6,781 nt of DNA from Flavobacteriaceae bacterium (GCA_015493405.1 WGDF01000205.1:1-6781); one strand, 5' to 3'. Positions 1-6,734 are shown, counted from the first letter of the stretch. Program-made: numbers and translations. Notes: a model not told the origin generated them from the sequence alone.

Positions 1-152
1 CCATGGCAGTGCATCCAAGGTTTGTCCTTATTGATACAAAGATCTTGGGAAATATGCTTATAGTTGACTACATAATCGACCATAGGAATAGCCGGGCTGA
101 TGATAATCAACGTATATACAAATAATAATATGTATGAAACGAGTTGTCTCAA
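1..152 (-). CDS. Small Cys-motif exported/membrane protein, 3' end missing (partial)
   Basis: Function unknown. The frame read from TTG at 152-150 stays open for 50 codons and runs off the window. Residues 4-18 are hydrophobic (signal peptide or membrane anchor), followed by PAIPMVDY (20-27) and the motif LCINKDKPWMHCHG (38-51), with C39 and C49. From memory, small Bacteroidota hypothetical proteins carry a C-x-NKDKP-x3-C-x-GKC-type motif, so the next residues are probably K and C just outside the window; this recall is unverified. The motif looks suited to metal binding or redox chemistry, which is inference. There is no ATG or GTG upstream in frame before the stop near 233, so TTG is the only standard start; the next in-frame ATG (residue 24) would remove the hydrophobic segment. 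The gene lies 168 bp downstream of the receptor gene on the same strand. It resembles the small protein at 3186-3590, so the two are probably paralogues. Confidence 0.72.
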   Translation of the reverse strand, partial: MRQLVSYILLFVYTLIIISPAIPMVDYVVNYKHISQDLCINKDKPWMHCH

Positions 153-320
153 AAGTTTACAAATTGTGATTAGTGAATGAAGTTTTGGTCGTTTTAAAAC
201 ACCTAACTTCCAATTTACTATTCTCTTTCCTTATATTCATAATATTCAATTTAATAACTTGTTTTTCAATGATATACATGCGCTGTTACATACTTGACTT
301 TCTTCATTACATCACTTTTA

Positions 321-2711
321 TTATCCAAGTTTTATTATGCCTCCCTTATTATTCTTACTTCCTTTTTTGCGTGGTTTTTTAGATTTATAGGAGTTGAAAT
401 TATATTTTAAACCTAACCATAACAAACGGGTTTCGCTTTTGCTGTAATTATCAAGTTTATAGATAACATTATCGGTTTGTATTTTCCAATCTTGCGTATT
501 AAAAACATCGGTTAATGTTAAACTGACAGAGAATTTATTTTTAAAAAATTTTCTTTTTAAAGCAATATCAGCATAATATATTTCACTTAAATTAAATTGT
601 GGTAAATCAATTGGTGAATTATAATTAAGCAAGATTTGTAATTCTGTTTTCTGGTCTGGTTTTATAATGGTTTTAAAATTCTCAGTATAAGCAAGATTAT
701 TGGTACTTAAATCAATTCCATTATATTGACCTGTTGAGTTAGTTTGAAATACAGAAAAACTTGAATTTATTGAAATGTATTTATTAAATTTATAACGTAA
801 ATCAAAATCTCCACCAATTTTATTTTGCCTTTTCCCGTTTACATAGGTCAGAACCAATGATGAATTGTTAGACGATAGAGAAGAAACTTGCGTAATAAAA
901 TCCTTTGTTGAACTTGCATAAATACTGGTGTTAAAATGGAATTTATTTTTAATAAAAGAGTAATTCATTTCAACTTTATCTAATACTTCCGGTTTTAATT
1001 TTTTATTTCCTATTTCAAAAGTCAATTGATCAATCACATATAAAATAGGAAATAATTGCGGATACGTTGGACGTGTAATTCTACGATTAATACTTAATGC
1101 TATTTTTTGATTTTCGTTAATTTTGTGTTTCACTACTAAAAAAGGAAAAGGAAATAAGTATTCGTTATAAACACGCTCATTAGTTGAGGTCTGATTTAAT
1201 TCCGAAGTATTATATTCTACACGTGCACCAAGCTTAAAAAATGTTTTCTTTGATGTCTTGTCGGAATACATTAAATAGGAAGAATAAATATATTCTTGGT
1301 GCTCTATGGCGTTGCTAAAAGATGGATTTAATATCCAATTGTTTGAGTTGTCTAAATCGTAAAAATCCATACTAAAGGCATTCTTTCTTGAAAAACCTTT
1401 AATTCCCGTTTCAATTTTTCCTGTTTTAGTAACTGATTTAAGATAATCGGCTTGAAAGGTTAACCAAGTTGGTCCTCCACCGGCTTCAGATTTTTGAGAT
1501 AGAATATTGTCTATATAATAATTTGACGGTCTGTGTCCTTTTCTATGTGAATAGGATGCTTTAAACGATAATTCATTTTTATGTTTTTCATATACTTTTT
1601 TATAGGTCAATGAACTTTCAAAAACTTTTTTTATATAAGGAATTTCATTTATTCTATTAAACTCAACAGATGAATTATTATTAATCTCTCTTCCTAAAAT
1701 ATGTTGTTCTTTATCAAATTTTGCATAAGAGGTCTTAACATCAAACACAATAGTTTCTTTTTTGTTTGGCTTTGCAGAAATCCGCATTGAAGCCAAATGT
1801 GCCGGATTGGTACGAATGGAATTAATATCTTGTTTTATTAGAATATTCTGACCATACAACTGTCTAGTTAAATTACTTGCTATATCCGTTTTTTCGTATT
1901 TTCCATTATAATTAAAACTCAAACCCCAAATTCCTTTGCGATAATTTAAATTTAATCCTCCATTTATTCTATTATAAAATCCGTAATTTAAAGTAGTAGA
2001 ACCGCTTAAACCTGAACCGCTTTTTCCTTTTGTGATAATATTTATAATGCCACCTGTGCCTTCTGCATCATATTTTACATCAGGATTGGTTATAATTTCA
2101 ATATTTTGAACATTAGAAGTAGGTATAGAATTGATTGCAGAGATTGTTGTAGGAATACCATCCATCAGAATTAAAATATTTTTATTTCCTCGTAGATATA
2201 CAGTATTATCTCCGTCAATATTAATTCCTGACTGACTTTTTAATACATCGGTTATATTACCAGAAACGGAAGAAATATTTTTTGAAACATTAATCTTTGT
2301 TTTTTCAATGGTTTTCTTTTTTTCATTTTGAGTTGCCGTAATCTCGACTTCATCAAGATTAAGCGAAGAACTTGTCATATAAAATGGTAATGAAAAATTT
2401 ATAGATGCATTCTTAATTTCAACAATTTTTGAATTGGCCTTATAACCGATAAAATTGAATTTCAAAATATATTTTCCTGATTTTAATTTATTTAAAATAA
2501 ATTTCCCTTTTACATCTGTGACTGTTCCCGTTACCAAAACGGTGTCAGGTAATTTGTAAGCCGCTATAGATGCATATTCTATTGGTTGATTGCTTGTTGA
2601 ATCAATTACTTGCCCTGATATTGAATATTTCCTATTATCCTGCCCATAGCTTATAATTGTCATGAAAATTAATAATACAGTTATTATTGATTTTAATATT
2701 TTGATATTCAT
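321..2711 (-). CDS. TonB-dependent-receptor-type outer-membrane beta-barrel protein
   Basis: Probable outer-membrane transporter or receptor; substrate unknown. Its 796 residues read in order as follows. A signal peptide covers 1-23 (ends SYG|Q). A CarboxypepD_reg-like beta-sandwich covers about 28-110, with SISGQVIDS and the FxFIGYK ending. A linker holds NLDEVEITAT (118-127). A TonB plug covers about 130-228, with VYLRGNKNILILMDGIP (171-187) and NPDVKYDAEGTGGIINI (209-225). A long beta-barrel of the OMP_b-brl_3 type follows to about 772, ending in LGLKYNF. A Lys-rich tail (YKSKKPRKKGSKNN) finishes the protein, and the stop is a tandem TAA TAA. I see no cysteines. This architecture is the Bacteroidota 'outer membrane beta-barrel family / TonB-dependent receptor' class, and the length fits. 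ATG at 2711 is directly followed by the signal peptide. No SusD-like gene or anti-sigma/sigma pair is nearby, so a classic polysaccharide locus is not supported. The gene is clearly more AT-rich than the genes to its right and sits between two small cysteine proteins. Confidence 0.93.
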   Translation of the reverse strand: MNIKILKSIITVLLIFMTIISYGQDNRKYSISGQVIDSTSNQPIEYASIAAYKLPDTVLVTGTVTDVKGKFILNKLKSGKYILKFNFIGYKANSKIVEIKNASINFSLPFYMTSSSLNLDEVEITATQNEKKKTIEKTKINVSKNISSVSGNITDVLKSQSGINIDGDNTVYLRGNKNILILMDGIPTTISAINSIPTSNVQNIEIITNPDVKYDAEGTGGIINIITKGKSGSGLSGSTTLNYGFYNRINGGLNLNYRKGIWGLSFNYNGKYEKTDIASNLTRQLYGQNILIKQDINSIRTNPAHLASMRISAKPNKKETIVFDVKTSYAKFDKEQHILGREINNNSSVEFNRINEIPYIKKVFESSLTYKKVYEKHKNELSFKASYSHRKGHRPSNYYIDNILSQKSEAGGGPTWLTFQADYLKSVTKTGKIETGIKGFSRKNAFSMDFYDLDNSNNWILNPSFSNAIEHQEYIYSSYLMYSDKTSKKTFFKLGARVEYNTSELNQTSTNERVYNEYLFPFPFLVVKHKINENQKIALSINRRITRPTYPQLFPILYVIDQLTFEIGNKKLKPEVLDKVEMNYSFIKNKFHFNTSIYASSTKDFITQVSSLSSNNSSLVLTYVNGKRQNKIGGDFDLRYKFNKYISINSSFSVFQTNSTGQYNGIDLSTNNLAYTENFKTIIKPDQKTELQILLNYNSPIDLPQFNLSEIYYADIALKRKFFKNKFSVSLTLTDVFNTQDWKIQTDNVIYKLDNYSKSETRLLWLGLKYNFNSYKSKKPRKKGSKNNKGGIIKLG

Positions 2712-2782
2712 CTATTATAGTTTTTTAAATATTAAATTTATTTTATCCTGTTTCCACTTCGCCTTGCAGGTAATTTAAGAAT

Positions 2783-2790
2783 CAAATGTA
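2783..2790 (-). promoter_or_regulatory. Candidate -7 promoter element for the receptor gene
   Basis: The minus strand reads TACATTTG, an exact match to the Bacteroidota -7 consensus TANNTTTG. It would give a leader of about 65 nt before the ATG at 2711. No TTG or TTTG stands 17-23 bp upstream, so the -33 element is missing or degenerate. A 7-bp inverted repeat, ATGTATC-N6-GATACAT (2786-2805), overlaps the element and could be a regulator site. Confidence 0.35.
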
Positions 2791-2831
2791 TCAAAAGGGA
2801 TACATAAATATATAATGTATGAATTGTTAAA

Positions 2832-2982
2832 AGGAATTTGTAATAAATTCGGCCATGATTTTTATCAATATCGATAATATGATAAATTAAAGCTAAATAA
2901 TGTAATACTATCAAAACCAATCAAAATCGTATGGGCTTTAATACACCATGTTTTGTGAATAATCGATTTATTACAAATTCCT
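2832..2982. repeat. Perfect 17-bp inverted-repeat pair bounding 151 bp
   Basis: AGGAATTTGTAATAAAT at 2832-2848 is exactly the reverse complement of ATTTATTACAAATTCCT at 2966-2982, with 117 bp between the arms. The match stops sharply on both sides. I see no transposase and no clear target-site duplication outside the arms. It could be a miniature non-autonomous element (MITE-like), a remnant of an insertion sequence, or two copies of a regulatory site in opposite orientation. The length of the perfect match makes chance unlikely even in AT-rich DNA. Confidence 0.7.
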
Positions 2983-3185
2983 AAGCTAAATAATTAGTAG
3001 TCAAATCAATTTTACATAAAACTATTGATACATAAATCTAAATACAATGTTCTTTGTTGATATAAATTTTCTTTTAACAGCTTAGCTATGAAAGAAAACT
3101 TCAACGAAAAGAAAAATAGAAATCATTTACGTCGATTGTTTTGTTTTTAAATTGATTGATCTACACAATTCTTGAAGATTGTAAC

Positions 3186-3590
3186 TTAGGAGAGCCTAGG
3201 TGGCCGAAAAAGTTCTACAATTTGAGAACTGGTATGGGGGAGGATTATGAAATCTGAAATTTCGGTATAATTTTGTTCGGGACAAGTATAAACCGGTATA
3301 TTTGGAGTATATAAAGTTTTGACAAAAATGGAAATGTTAACGGCCGGTAATTTCGGTGCTTCTTTTTTCTTGTCATTGCAAACCCGTTTAAGCAGGGCTT
3401 TAAGATAGGCATCACCGGTATCCGGATTAGTAGGGTCCTCGGTTTTATGATAACAACTGCAATTACACGGTTGATCTATGGATGTTTCTTGTCCTAAAGA
3501 AATATAATATTGCACAAAGGGTATTGCCGGCTGTAAGATAGCCGTGATAAAGATCAAAAGCAATAATATGTTAGAAATTTTATATTTCAA
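3186..3590 (-). CDS. Small exported/membrane-anchored cysteine-cluster protein (134 aa)
   Basis: Function unknown. Residues 7-19 are strongly hydrophobic after a basic MKYK start, so it is exported or inner-membrane anchored. PAIPFVQY (21-28) is followed by the cluster CNCSCYH (42-48), with C42, C44, C46 and H48. Two further cysteines are C71 and C103, and the C-terminus is LFRPPRLS (127-134). The layout parallels the partial protein at 1-152. CNCSCY can be aligned with the CNGKCY form I recall from small Bacteroidota proteins that end in a hydrophobic-x-PP motif (unverified). The NKDKP part is absent. Metal binding or thiol chemistry in the periplasm is plausible but inferred. The start is TTG at 3590: an in-frame TGA lies three codons upstream and the frame contains no ATG at all, while the signal-like N-terminus fits this start. 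It has its own candidate promoter 20-53 bp upstream and lies 68 bp after the DUF5916 gene. Confidence 0.78.
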   Translation of the reverse strand: MKYKISNILLLLIFITAILQPAIPFVQYYISLGQETSIDQPCNCSCYHKTEDPTNPDTGDAYLKALLKRVCNDKKKEAPKLPAVNISIFVKTLYTPNIPVYTCPEQNYTEISDFIILPHTSSQIVELFRPPRLS

Positions 3591-3598
3591 TTTAAATC

Positions 3599-3616
3599 AA
3601 CTTTGACCACAAAGTT
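3599..3616. repeat. Inverted repeat AACTTTG-N4-CAAAGTT, operator-like
   Basis: Perfect 7-bp arms (3599-3605 and 3610-3616) are separated by ACCA. On the minus strand the first arm contains most of the -7 element of the promoter for the small cysteine gene, and the repeat ends only 8 bp before its TTG start. A dimeric repressor site or a small 5' hairpin at the transcript start would both fit. It is not followed by a U-run, so it is a poor terminator for the upstream gene. Confidence 0.4.
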
Positions 3617-3643
3617 AAGAAAAATATATATAAAATACGCAAA
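3610..3643 (-). promoter_or_regulatory. Candidate Bacteroidota-type promoter of the small cysteine gene
   Basis: The minus strand has TTTG (3643-3640), a 22-bp spacer and TAACTTTG (3617-3610), the last an exact TANNTTTG match. The spacing lies within the broad range I recall for flavobacterial promoters. Transcription would begin near 3604, leaving a leader of only about 14 nt before the TTG start at 3590. The -33 element lies just after the stop codon of the DUF5916 gene, so the small gene can be transcribed separately from it. Confidence 0.5.
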
Positions 3644-3658
3644 TGGGTTTTATTTATT

Positions 3659-6088
3659 TTACAACCATCTATTTTTGACGGTATTATAATCGATAAAATA
3701 GGTCATCTTTAATATAAATGTGTTTTTAACCGGTTGATTGATTAAATTGTTAAGATTGTCATCAAAACTGATATGGGCATTTTGATCCAAATTAGTAAGT
3801 GAATTTCGATAAAGGAGGGATAAGTTACTGCCCGGTGCAAATTCCCAAGAATAGCCAATATCCATATTCCATACATTGTAATTGATGTCATTGTTTTGGG
3901 TGTAACTGTTAATAGGGCTTAAGCTACCGTTGTCATTTAGCTCATAAAAAGCATCGTAATAGACCGGTGCCCAGTAATATCTCAAATTCAGATTTATGGC
4001 TGATTTTGTTGTAAAAAAATAGTTAATTCCGAGACTATTGGTAATGGTTTTTTGTTGTCTGTTGCCAAAAATAATTTGAGGCTCTTTATAAGCGACATAG
4101 CCTTTGCCATTATTCATTTTTTCAAATTGGATACTATATTTAACATTAAACCGGTTACTGACTCTTAAACGAGGAAAGAATCCCAGGCTGAAATAATTTT
4201 GAGGATCGTCAAATTTTGTAAAACGCGCGATTTTGAAATCCAGTGCGATTCGTTTTCTGTAATCGGATGAAATAAAAGCCCAAAATCCGCCATGAGCTTT
4301 ATCGAGATAATACCTTCCGGCAACCCTGGGCTCATAAAAATCATGAGAATCGGTTGTGTAATTGAGCCCAAAACCGTAGCTTAAGTATTTTTTATTGGTG
4401 AAAAAGGTACTGAGTTCAAAGTCATTTTGGATTTTTTGCAGTTTTTTATATCTATGGTCAAATCCGGCATCAAATCCTATGTGCAAAGCATTGAAATGTT
4501 TAGTGGGTTTGAGAATGCTGTAACCATAACTAATATCGAAATTGGCATAATTGTTACGGCGGTTAAAACCCAGATCATTATTGTCAAAATTGGGATCTTG
4601 AGCTCTAATTTGCGCTTCAAAACTGTGTTCTTTTATTCTTTTGGAACCTCTCAAAAAATATTTTAAACCATGGGTGTAATGTTCTTGCTGATTAATTAAA
4701 CTCATAGCAGTTGATCCGTGAATATTTAAAGTATTGTCTTGTTCATAGAGGCTAAAAGAGAGGCCGGTAACATTGGCATCTCTAAAAGAACCTTGTCGGA
4801 TAACATTGGTGTTAATAAGGCTTACTGTAGAGTTTCCTTTAAAATTATAGTCTAAAACAAAAATATTGTAATTGGCATAAGGCTCGGTTACTATTTTTCG
4901 TTCTTTGTGGTCTGTCGTGTTTTCAACCGTTGCTTCGGTTTTATTGGTAATGGCATTGAAAAATCCAATTCCCAAACCATTTTTATTGCGTCCTGAAATT
5001 TTTATAGCATTGATTAATTGCACTTTATCAGGATTATCTATAATAGTTTCATCAGGATTTACTTGGTCGTATAAATCAAAATAGTGACTGGGGGTGCCAC
5101 CGATACGTCTGGAATAGAACAAATGCGCTTTGTTGAACAGATCAAAGCCTTCGGTGAAGAATTGGCGTTTTTCTTGATAATATTGTTCAAAAGGACCTAG
5201 ATTTAGTTTCAATTCATCATAAGGCGTGTCGCTGAAATCAGGAACGAGTGTTGCATCCAACGTATAACTTTCACTTAAACCGTATTTGAGATCTAAACCA
5301 AAACCGAAGTTGGTGGTGTTTTGATGGTCGAAACGCGTGTGCACCATAGAGGTATAGGGGTACAAACTCAATCTTACCGGTGGTTTTAGATGATTAAGGC
5401 CTTGGAGCCGACCTAAAAATTGTACCATATCACCGGTTTTGGATTTGTCAATATAAGTCCAAGAATAATCTTCTCGAATGCGGTCTATATGTCTAAAAAA
5501 ACCGATAGCCCAAGTTTGGTGTTCATCGTTTTGAAAACGCAGTGCAGAATAAGGAATAGCCATTTCAACCACCCAGCCTTGTTGGGTTATGGCTACTTTA
5601 GATTTCCAGACGGCATTCCAAGAGTAATCATTGCCACGGGGTTGATTGCCATCTAATTGTGCGCCGGAAGCATAAACGGAAAAAAGATAATTATTATGTG
5701 GGGTGGCAAAAGGGTTGATAACGACTGAAAAATAATCTGCCTGAACGCGTTGGTCTCGCAAGCCGAAAACTTTGGTTATTTTTTCGGGATGAGGATCTTT
5801 CATCACAGCTAAAATATAAATAGCCACATCGTCATAAACCACTTTGACTTGTGTTTTAAAACTTGACGGCATAGGGTCGCCATCACCTGGAGAAAACATT
5901 AAAAAATCTGTTGCGATAGGTGCTTTTTGCCATTGTTGGTCATTAGGATTGGCATCAATTTTTGGCGCTGTCTGAACCCGCACGGCTTTTAAAATTTTAG
6001 GCTGTTTTGTCTGTCCGTAAACCGTAAAATTAAAGTATAAAAAAAAGAGGATAAGGCTCAGTATTTTATAAGAGATTTCTTTCATCAT
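3659..6088 (-). CDS. DUF5916 outer-membrane protein with N-terminal CBM9-like domain
   Basis: Exact role unknown; members are outer-membrane beta-barrel proteins with a surface or periplasmic carbohydrate-binding-like domain. I start at ATG 6088 (809 aa); the frame extends to a TTG at 6121, but that would put 11 extra residues before the signal peptide (1-25, ends VYG|Q). ATG at 6085 is an equal alternative. A CBM9-like domain spans about 30-210, with KIDANPNDQQW (43-53), VVYDDVAIYILAVMKDP (83-99) and WVVEMAIPYSALRF (172-185). DUF5916 follows from about 236 to the end, with DLKYGLSESYTLDATLVPDF (266-285), the signature EKRQFFTEG (306-314) and LFYSRRIGG (323-331), then many alternating barrel strands ending FILKMTYFIDYN. 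The usual 'PDFGQV' stretch, as I recall it, reads PDFSDT here. The gene is complete and of normal family length. It lies 115 bp after the GNAT gene; cotranscription is possible but not shown. Confidence 0.93.
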   Translation of the reverse strand: MMKEISYKILSLILFFLYFNFTVYGQTKQPKILKAVRVQTAPKIDANPNDQQWQKAPIATDFLMFSPGDGDPMPSSFKTQVKVVYDDVAIYILAVMKDPHPEKITKVFGLRDQRVQADYFSVVINPFATPHNNYLFSVYASGAQLDGNQPRGNDYSWNAVWKSKVAITQQGWVVEMAIPYSALRFQNDEHQTWAIGFFRHIDRIREDYSWTYIDKSKTGDMVQFLGRLQGLNHLKPPVRLSLYPYTSMVHTRFDHQNTTNFGFGLDLKYGLSESYTLDATLVPDFSDTPYDELKLNLGPFEQYYQEKRQFFTEGFDLFNKAHLFYSRRIGGTPSHYFDLYDQVNPDETIIDNPDKVQLINAIKISGRNKNGLGIGFFNAITNKTEATVENTTDHKERKIVTEPYANYNIFVLDYNFKGNSTVSLINTNVIRQGSFRDANVTGLSFSLYEQDNTLNIHGSTAMSLINQQEHYTHGLKYFLRGSKRIKEHSFEAQIRAQDPNFDNNDLGFNRRNNYANFDISYGYSILKPTKHFNALHIGFDAGFDHRYKKLQKIQNDFELSTFFTNKKYLSYGFGLNYTTDSHDFYEPRVAGRYYLDKAHGGFWAFISSDYRKRIALDFKIARFTKFDDPQNYFSLGFFPRLRVSNRFNVKYSIQFEKMNNGKGYVAYKEPQIIFGNRQQKTITNSLGINYFFTTKSAINLNLRYYWAPVYYDAFYELNDNGSLSPINSYTQNNDINYNVWNMDIGYSWEFAPGSNLSLLYRNSLTNLDQNAHISFDDNLNNLINQPVKNTFILKMTYFIDYNTVKNRWL

Positions 6089-6203
6089 AAAAAGGGTTTG
6101 GAATTTGATTTTCAAAAGCAAAGATTGTAAGAAAACTGCTTAATTTTACTGCTTTTAAGAAAAATTTATGATTTTTTAGACCTTGAATTTAAGCTGCTGG
6201 AAA

Positions 6204-6641
6204 TTATATTTTTTTCATCATTTTAAAATGCGGTAATCCAATTTCAAAAAATTCATCTGAGGTTATTTTATATCCTAATTTTTGATAAAATTTTAAAGCT
6301 GTTTTTCGGGCATTTAATTCGATATGCCGAACACCTTGTGTTTGTAAATAAACCTCAACTTTTTGAATTAGTTTTTTTCCTAAACCTTGTCTTTGATAAG
6401 CGGGATTTACTGCCATTTGTCTCAGTTTGACAAGCGTTTTTGATAAAGGCCTTATTTGCACACAAGCAATGGGGCTGTTTTTGAGCATTAAAGCGAAGAT
6501 TAATTCGTGTTGATCCGATTTTAAATCATGTGTCGTAAATTGTAAGCCTAAAGGTTGGCGTAAAACAAGTGCTCTGAGTTGAACCACTTTTGAATAGTCA
6601 GTCGAGGCAAAAGTAATTGGTTGAAAAATATAGTCAGGCAT
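6204..6641 (-). CDS. GNAT-family N-acetyltransferase
   Basis: Probable cytoplasmic acetyl-CoA-dependent N-acetyltransferase; the acceptor (amine, amino acid or protein) is unknown. At 145 residues it is a single complete GNAT domain. The N-terminal LRALVLRQPLGL (22-33) is typical of one GNAT subgroup. Motif A runs LRQMAVNPAYQRQGLGKKLI (73-92), with the acetyl-CoA pyrophosphate-binding Q/R-x-x-G-x-G loop as QRQGLG (83-88). The strand IELNAR (107-112) and ALKFYQKLGYK (115-125) form the motif B region, and FFEIGLPHFKMMK (131-143) closes the fold. The FxExGxPH ending recalls ElaA-like proteins, but that is not enough to name it. ATG at 6641 is well placed, with a candidate promoter just upstream giving a very short leader. 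No toxin-antitoxin partner such as a DUF1778-type gene lies next to it. Confidence 0.93.
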   Translation of the reverse strand: MPDYIFQPITFASTDYSKVVQLRALVLRQPLGLQFTTHDLKSDQHELIFALMLKNSPIACVQIRPLSKTLVKLRQMAVNPAYQRQGLGKKLIQKVEVYLQTQGVRHIELNARKTALKFYQKLGYKITSDEFFEIGLPHFKMMKKI

Positions 6642-6655
6642 CTTGTTATTTTTTT

Positions 6656-6683
6656 CAAAAATAAGATTTTTTTAAATTACCAA
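6656..6683 (-). promoter_or_regulatory. Candidate promoter of the GNAT gene
   Basis: The minus strand reads TTG (6683-6681), a 17-bp spacer and TATTTTTG (6663-6656), an exact TANNTTTG match. The expected transcript start near 6650 leaves roughly 10 nt before ATG 6641, so the mRNA would be nearly leaderless. The TTG lies inside one arm of the hairpin at 6678-6712. The match is in very AT-rich DNA, so chance is possible. Confidence 0.4.
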
Positions 6684-6712
6684 TGCGACCTGATTTTCAA
6701 GCCGCATTGGTA
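6678..6712 (-). terminator. Strong hairpin after the truncated upstream gene, probable terminator
   Basis: Arms TACCAATGCG and CGCATTGGTA pair perfectly over 10 bp. Read as minus-strand RNA, the inner 15 nt add six more pairs (two of them G-U) around an AAA loop, giving a 16-bp stem. On the plus strand those G-U pairs become A-C mismatches, so the structure favours a minus-strand transcript. It begins 22 nt after the stop codon at 6735. The following tract (AUUU, then an A-run, then UCUUAUUUUU) is a poor U-run, so it may act as a 3' stabilising hairpin instead. Confidence 0.55.
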
Positions 6713-6734
6713 TTGAATAAAAAAAGAAAAAAGA

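Larger units (their letters stand above)
2712..3185. other. 474-bp AT-rich intergenic region upstream of the receptor gene
   Basis: No convincing gene is present. It holds a candidate receptor promoter (-7 match at 2783-2790), a perfect 17-bp inverted-repeat pair (2832-2848 with 2966-2982), a 12-bp direct repeat AAGCTAAATAAT (2890-2901 and 2983-2994), and a weak AT hairpin at 2861-2886 (TTTATC/GATAAA plus ATAT/ATAT with a bulge). A 60-codon minus-strand frame (2920-2738, TTG start) and a 20-codon plus-strand frame (3088-3150) are open, but neither has a recognisable domain. No terminator with a U-run is visible just after the small gene that ends at 3186. The region could be a long leader, a degraded gene or a small insertion; the sequence alone does not decide. 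Confidence 0.6.

Noticed and set aside
173..382. 69-codon plus-strand frame rich in Phe, Ile and Leu
   Set aside because: It starts at GTG, overlaps the end of the receptor gene on the other strand, and its hydrophobic look follows from AT-rich antisense sequence; no domain or promoter supports it.
321..2711. Polysaccharide-utilisation (SusC/SusD) locus
   Set aside because: The receptor is shorter than a typical SusC, no SusD-like lipoprotein is adjacent, and no glycoside hydrolase is seen.
2738..2920. 60-codon minus-strand frame in the spacer upstream of the receptor
   Set aside because: TTG start, low-complexity hydrophobic composition, and overlap with the inverted-repeat arm and the candidate promoter. 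The basic ending LPARRSGNRIK is curious but I cannot link it to a family.
3088..3150. 20-codon plus-strand frame starting ATG (MKENFNEKKN...)
   Set aside because: Too short, no ribosome-binding site, no neighbours on that strand; probably chance.
4165..4371. 68-codon minus-strand frame inside the DUF5916 gene
   Set aside because: Lies in another frame of a clearly coding gene; a shadow.
4427..4666. 79-codon plus-strand frame antisense to the DUF5916 gene
   Set aside because: Antisense shadow without recognisable features.
5420..5656. 78-codon plus-strand frame antisense to the DUF5916 gene
   Set aside because: Antisense shadow without recognisable features.
6089..6121. Extended DUF5916 start at TTG 6121
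   Set aside because: It would add 11 residues before a well-formed signal peptide that begins at ATG 6088.
6158..6178. AT-only hairpin (AAAAAT/ATTTTT) after the GNAT gene
   Set aside because: Stem has no G-C pairs and is expected by chance in this composition; too weak to call a terminator.
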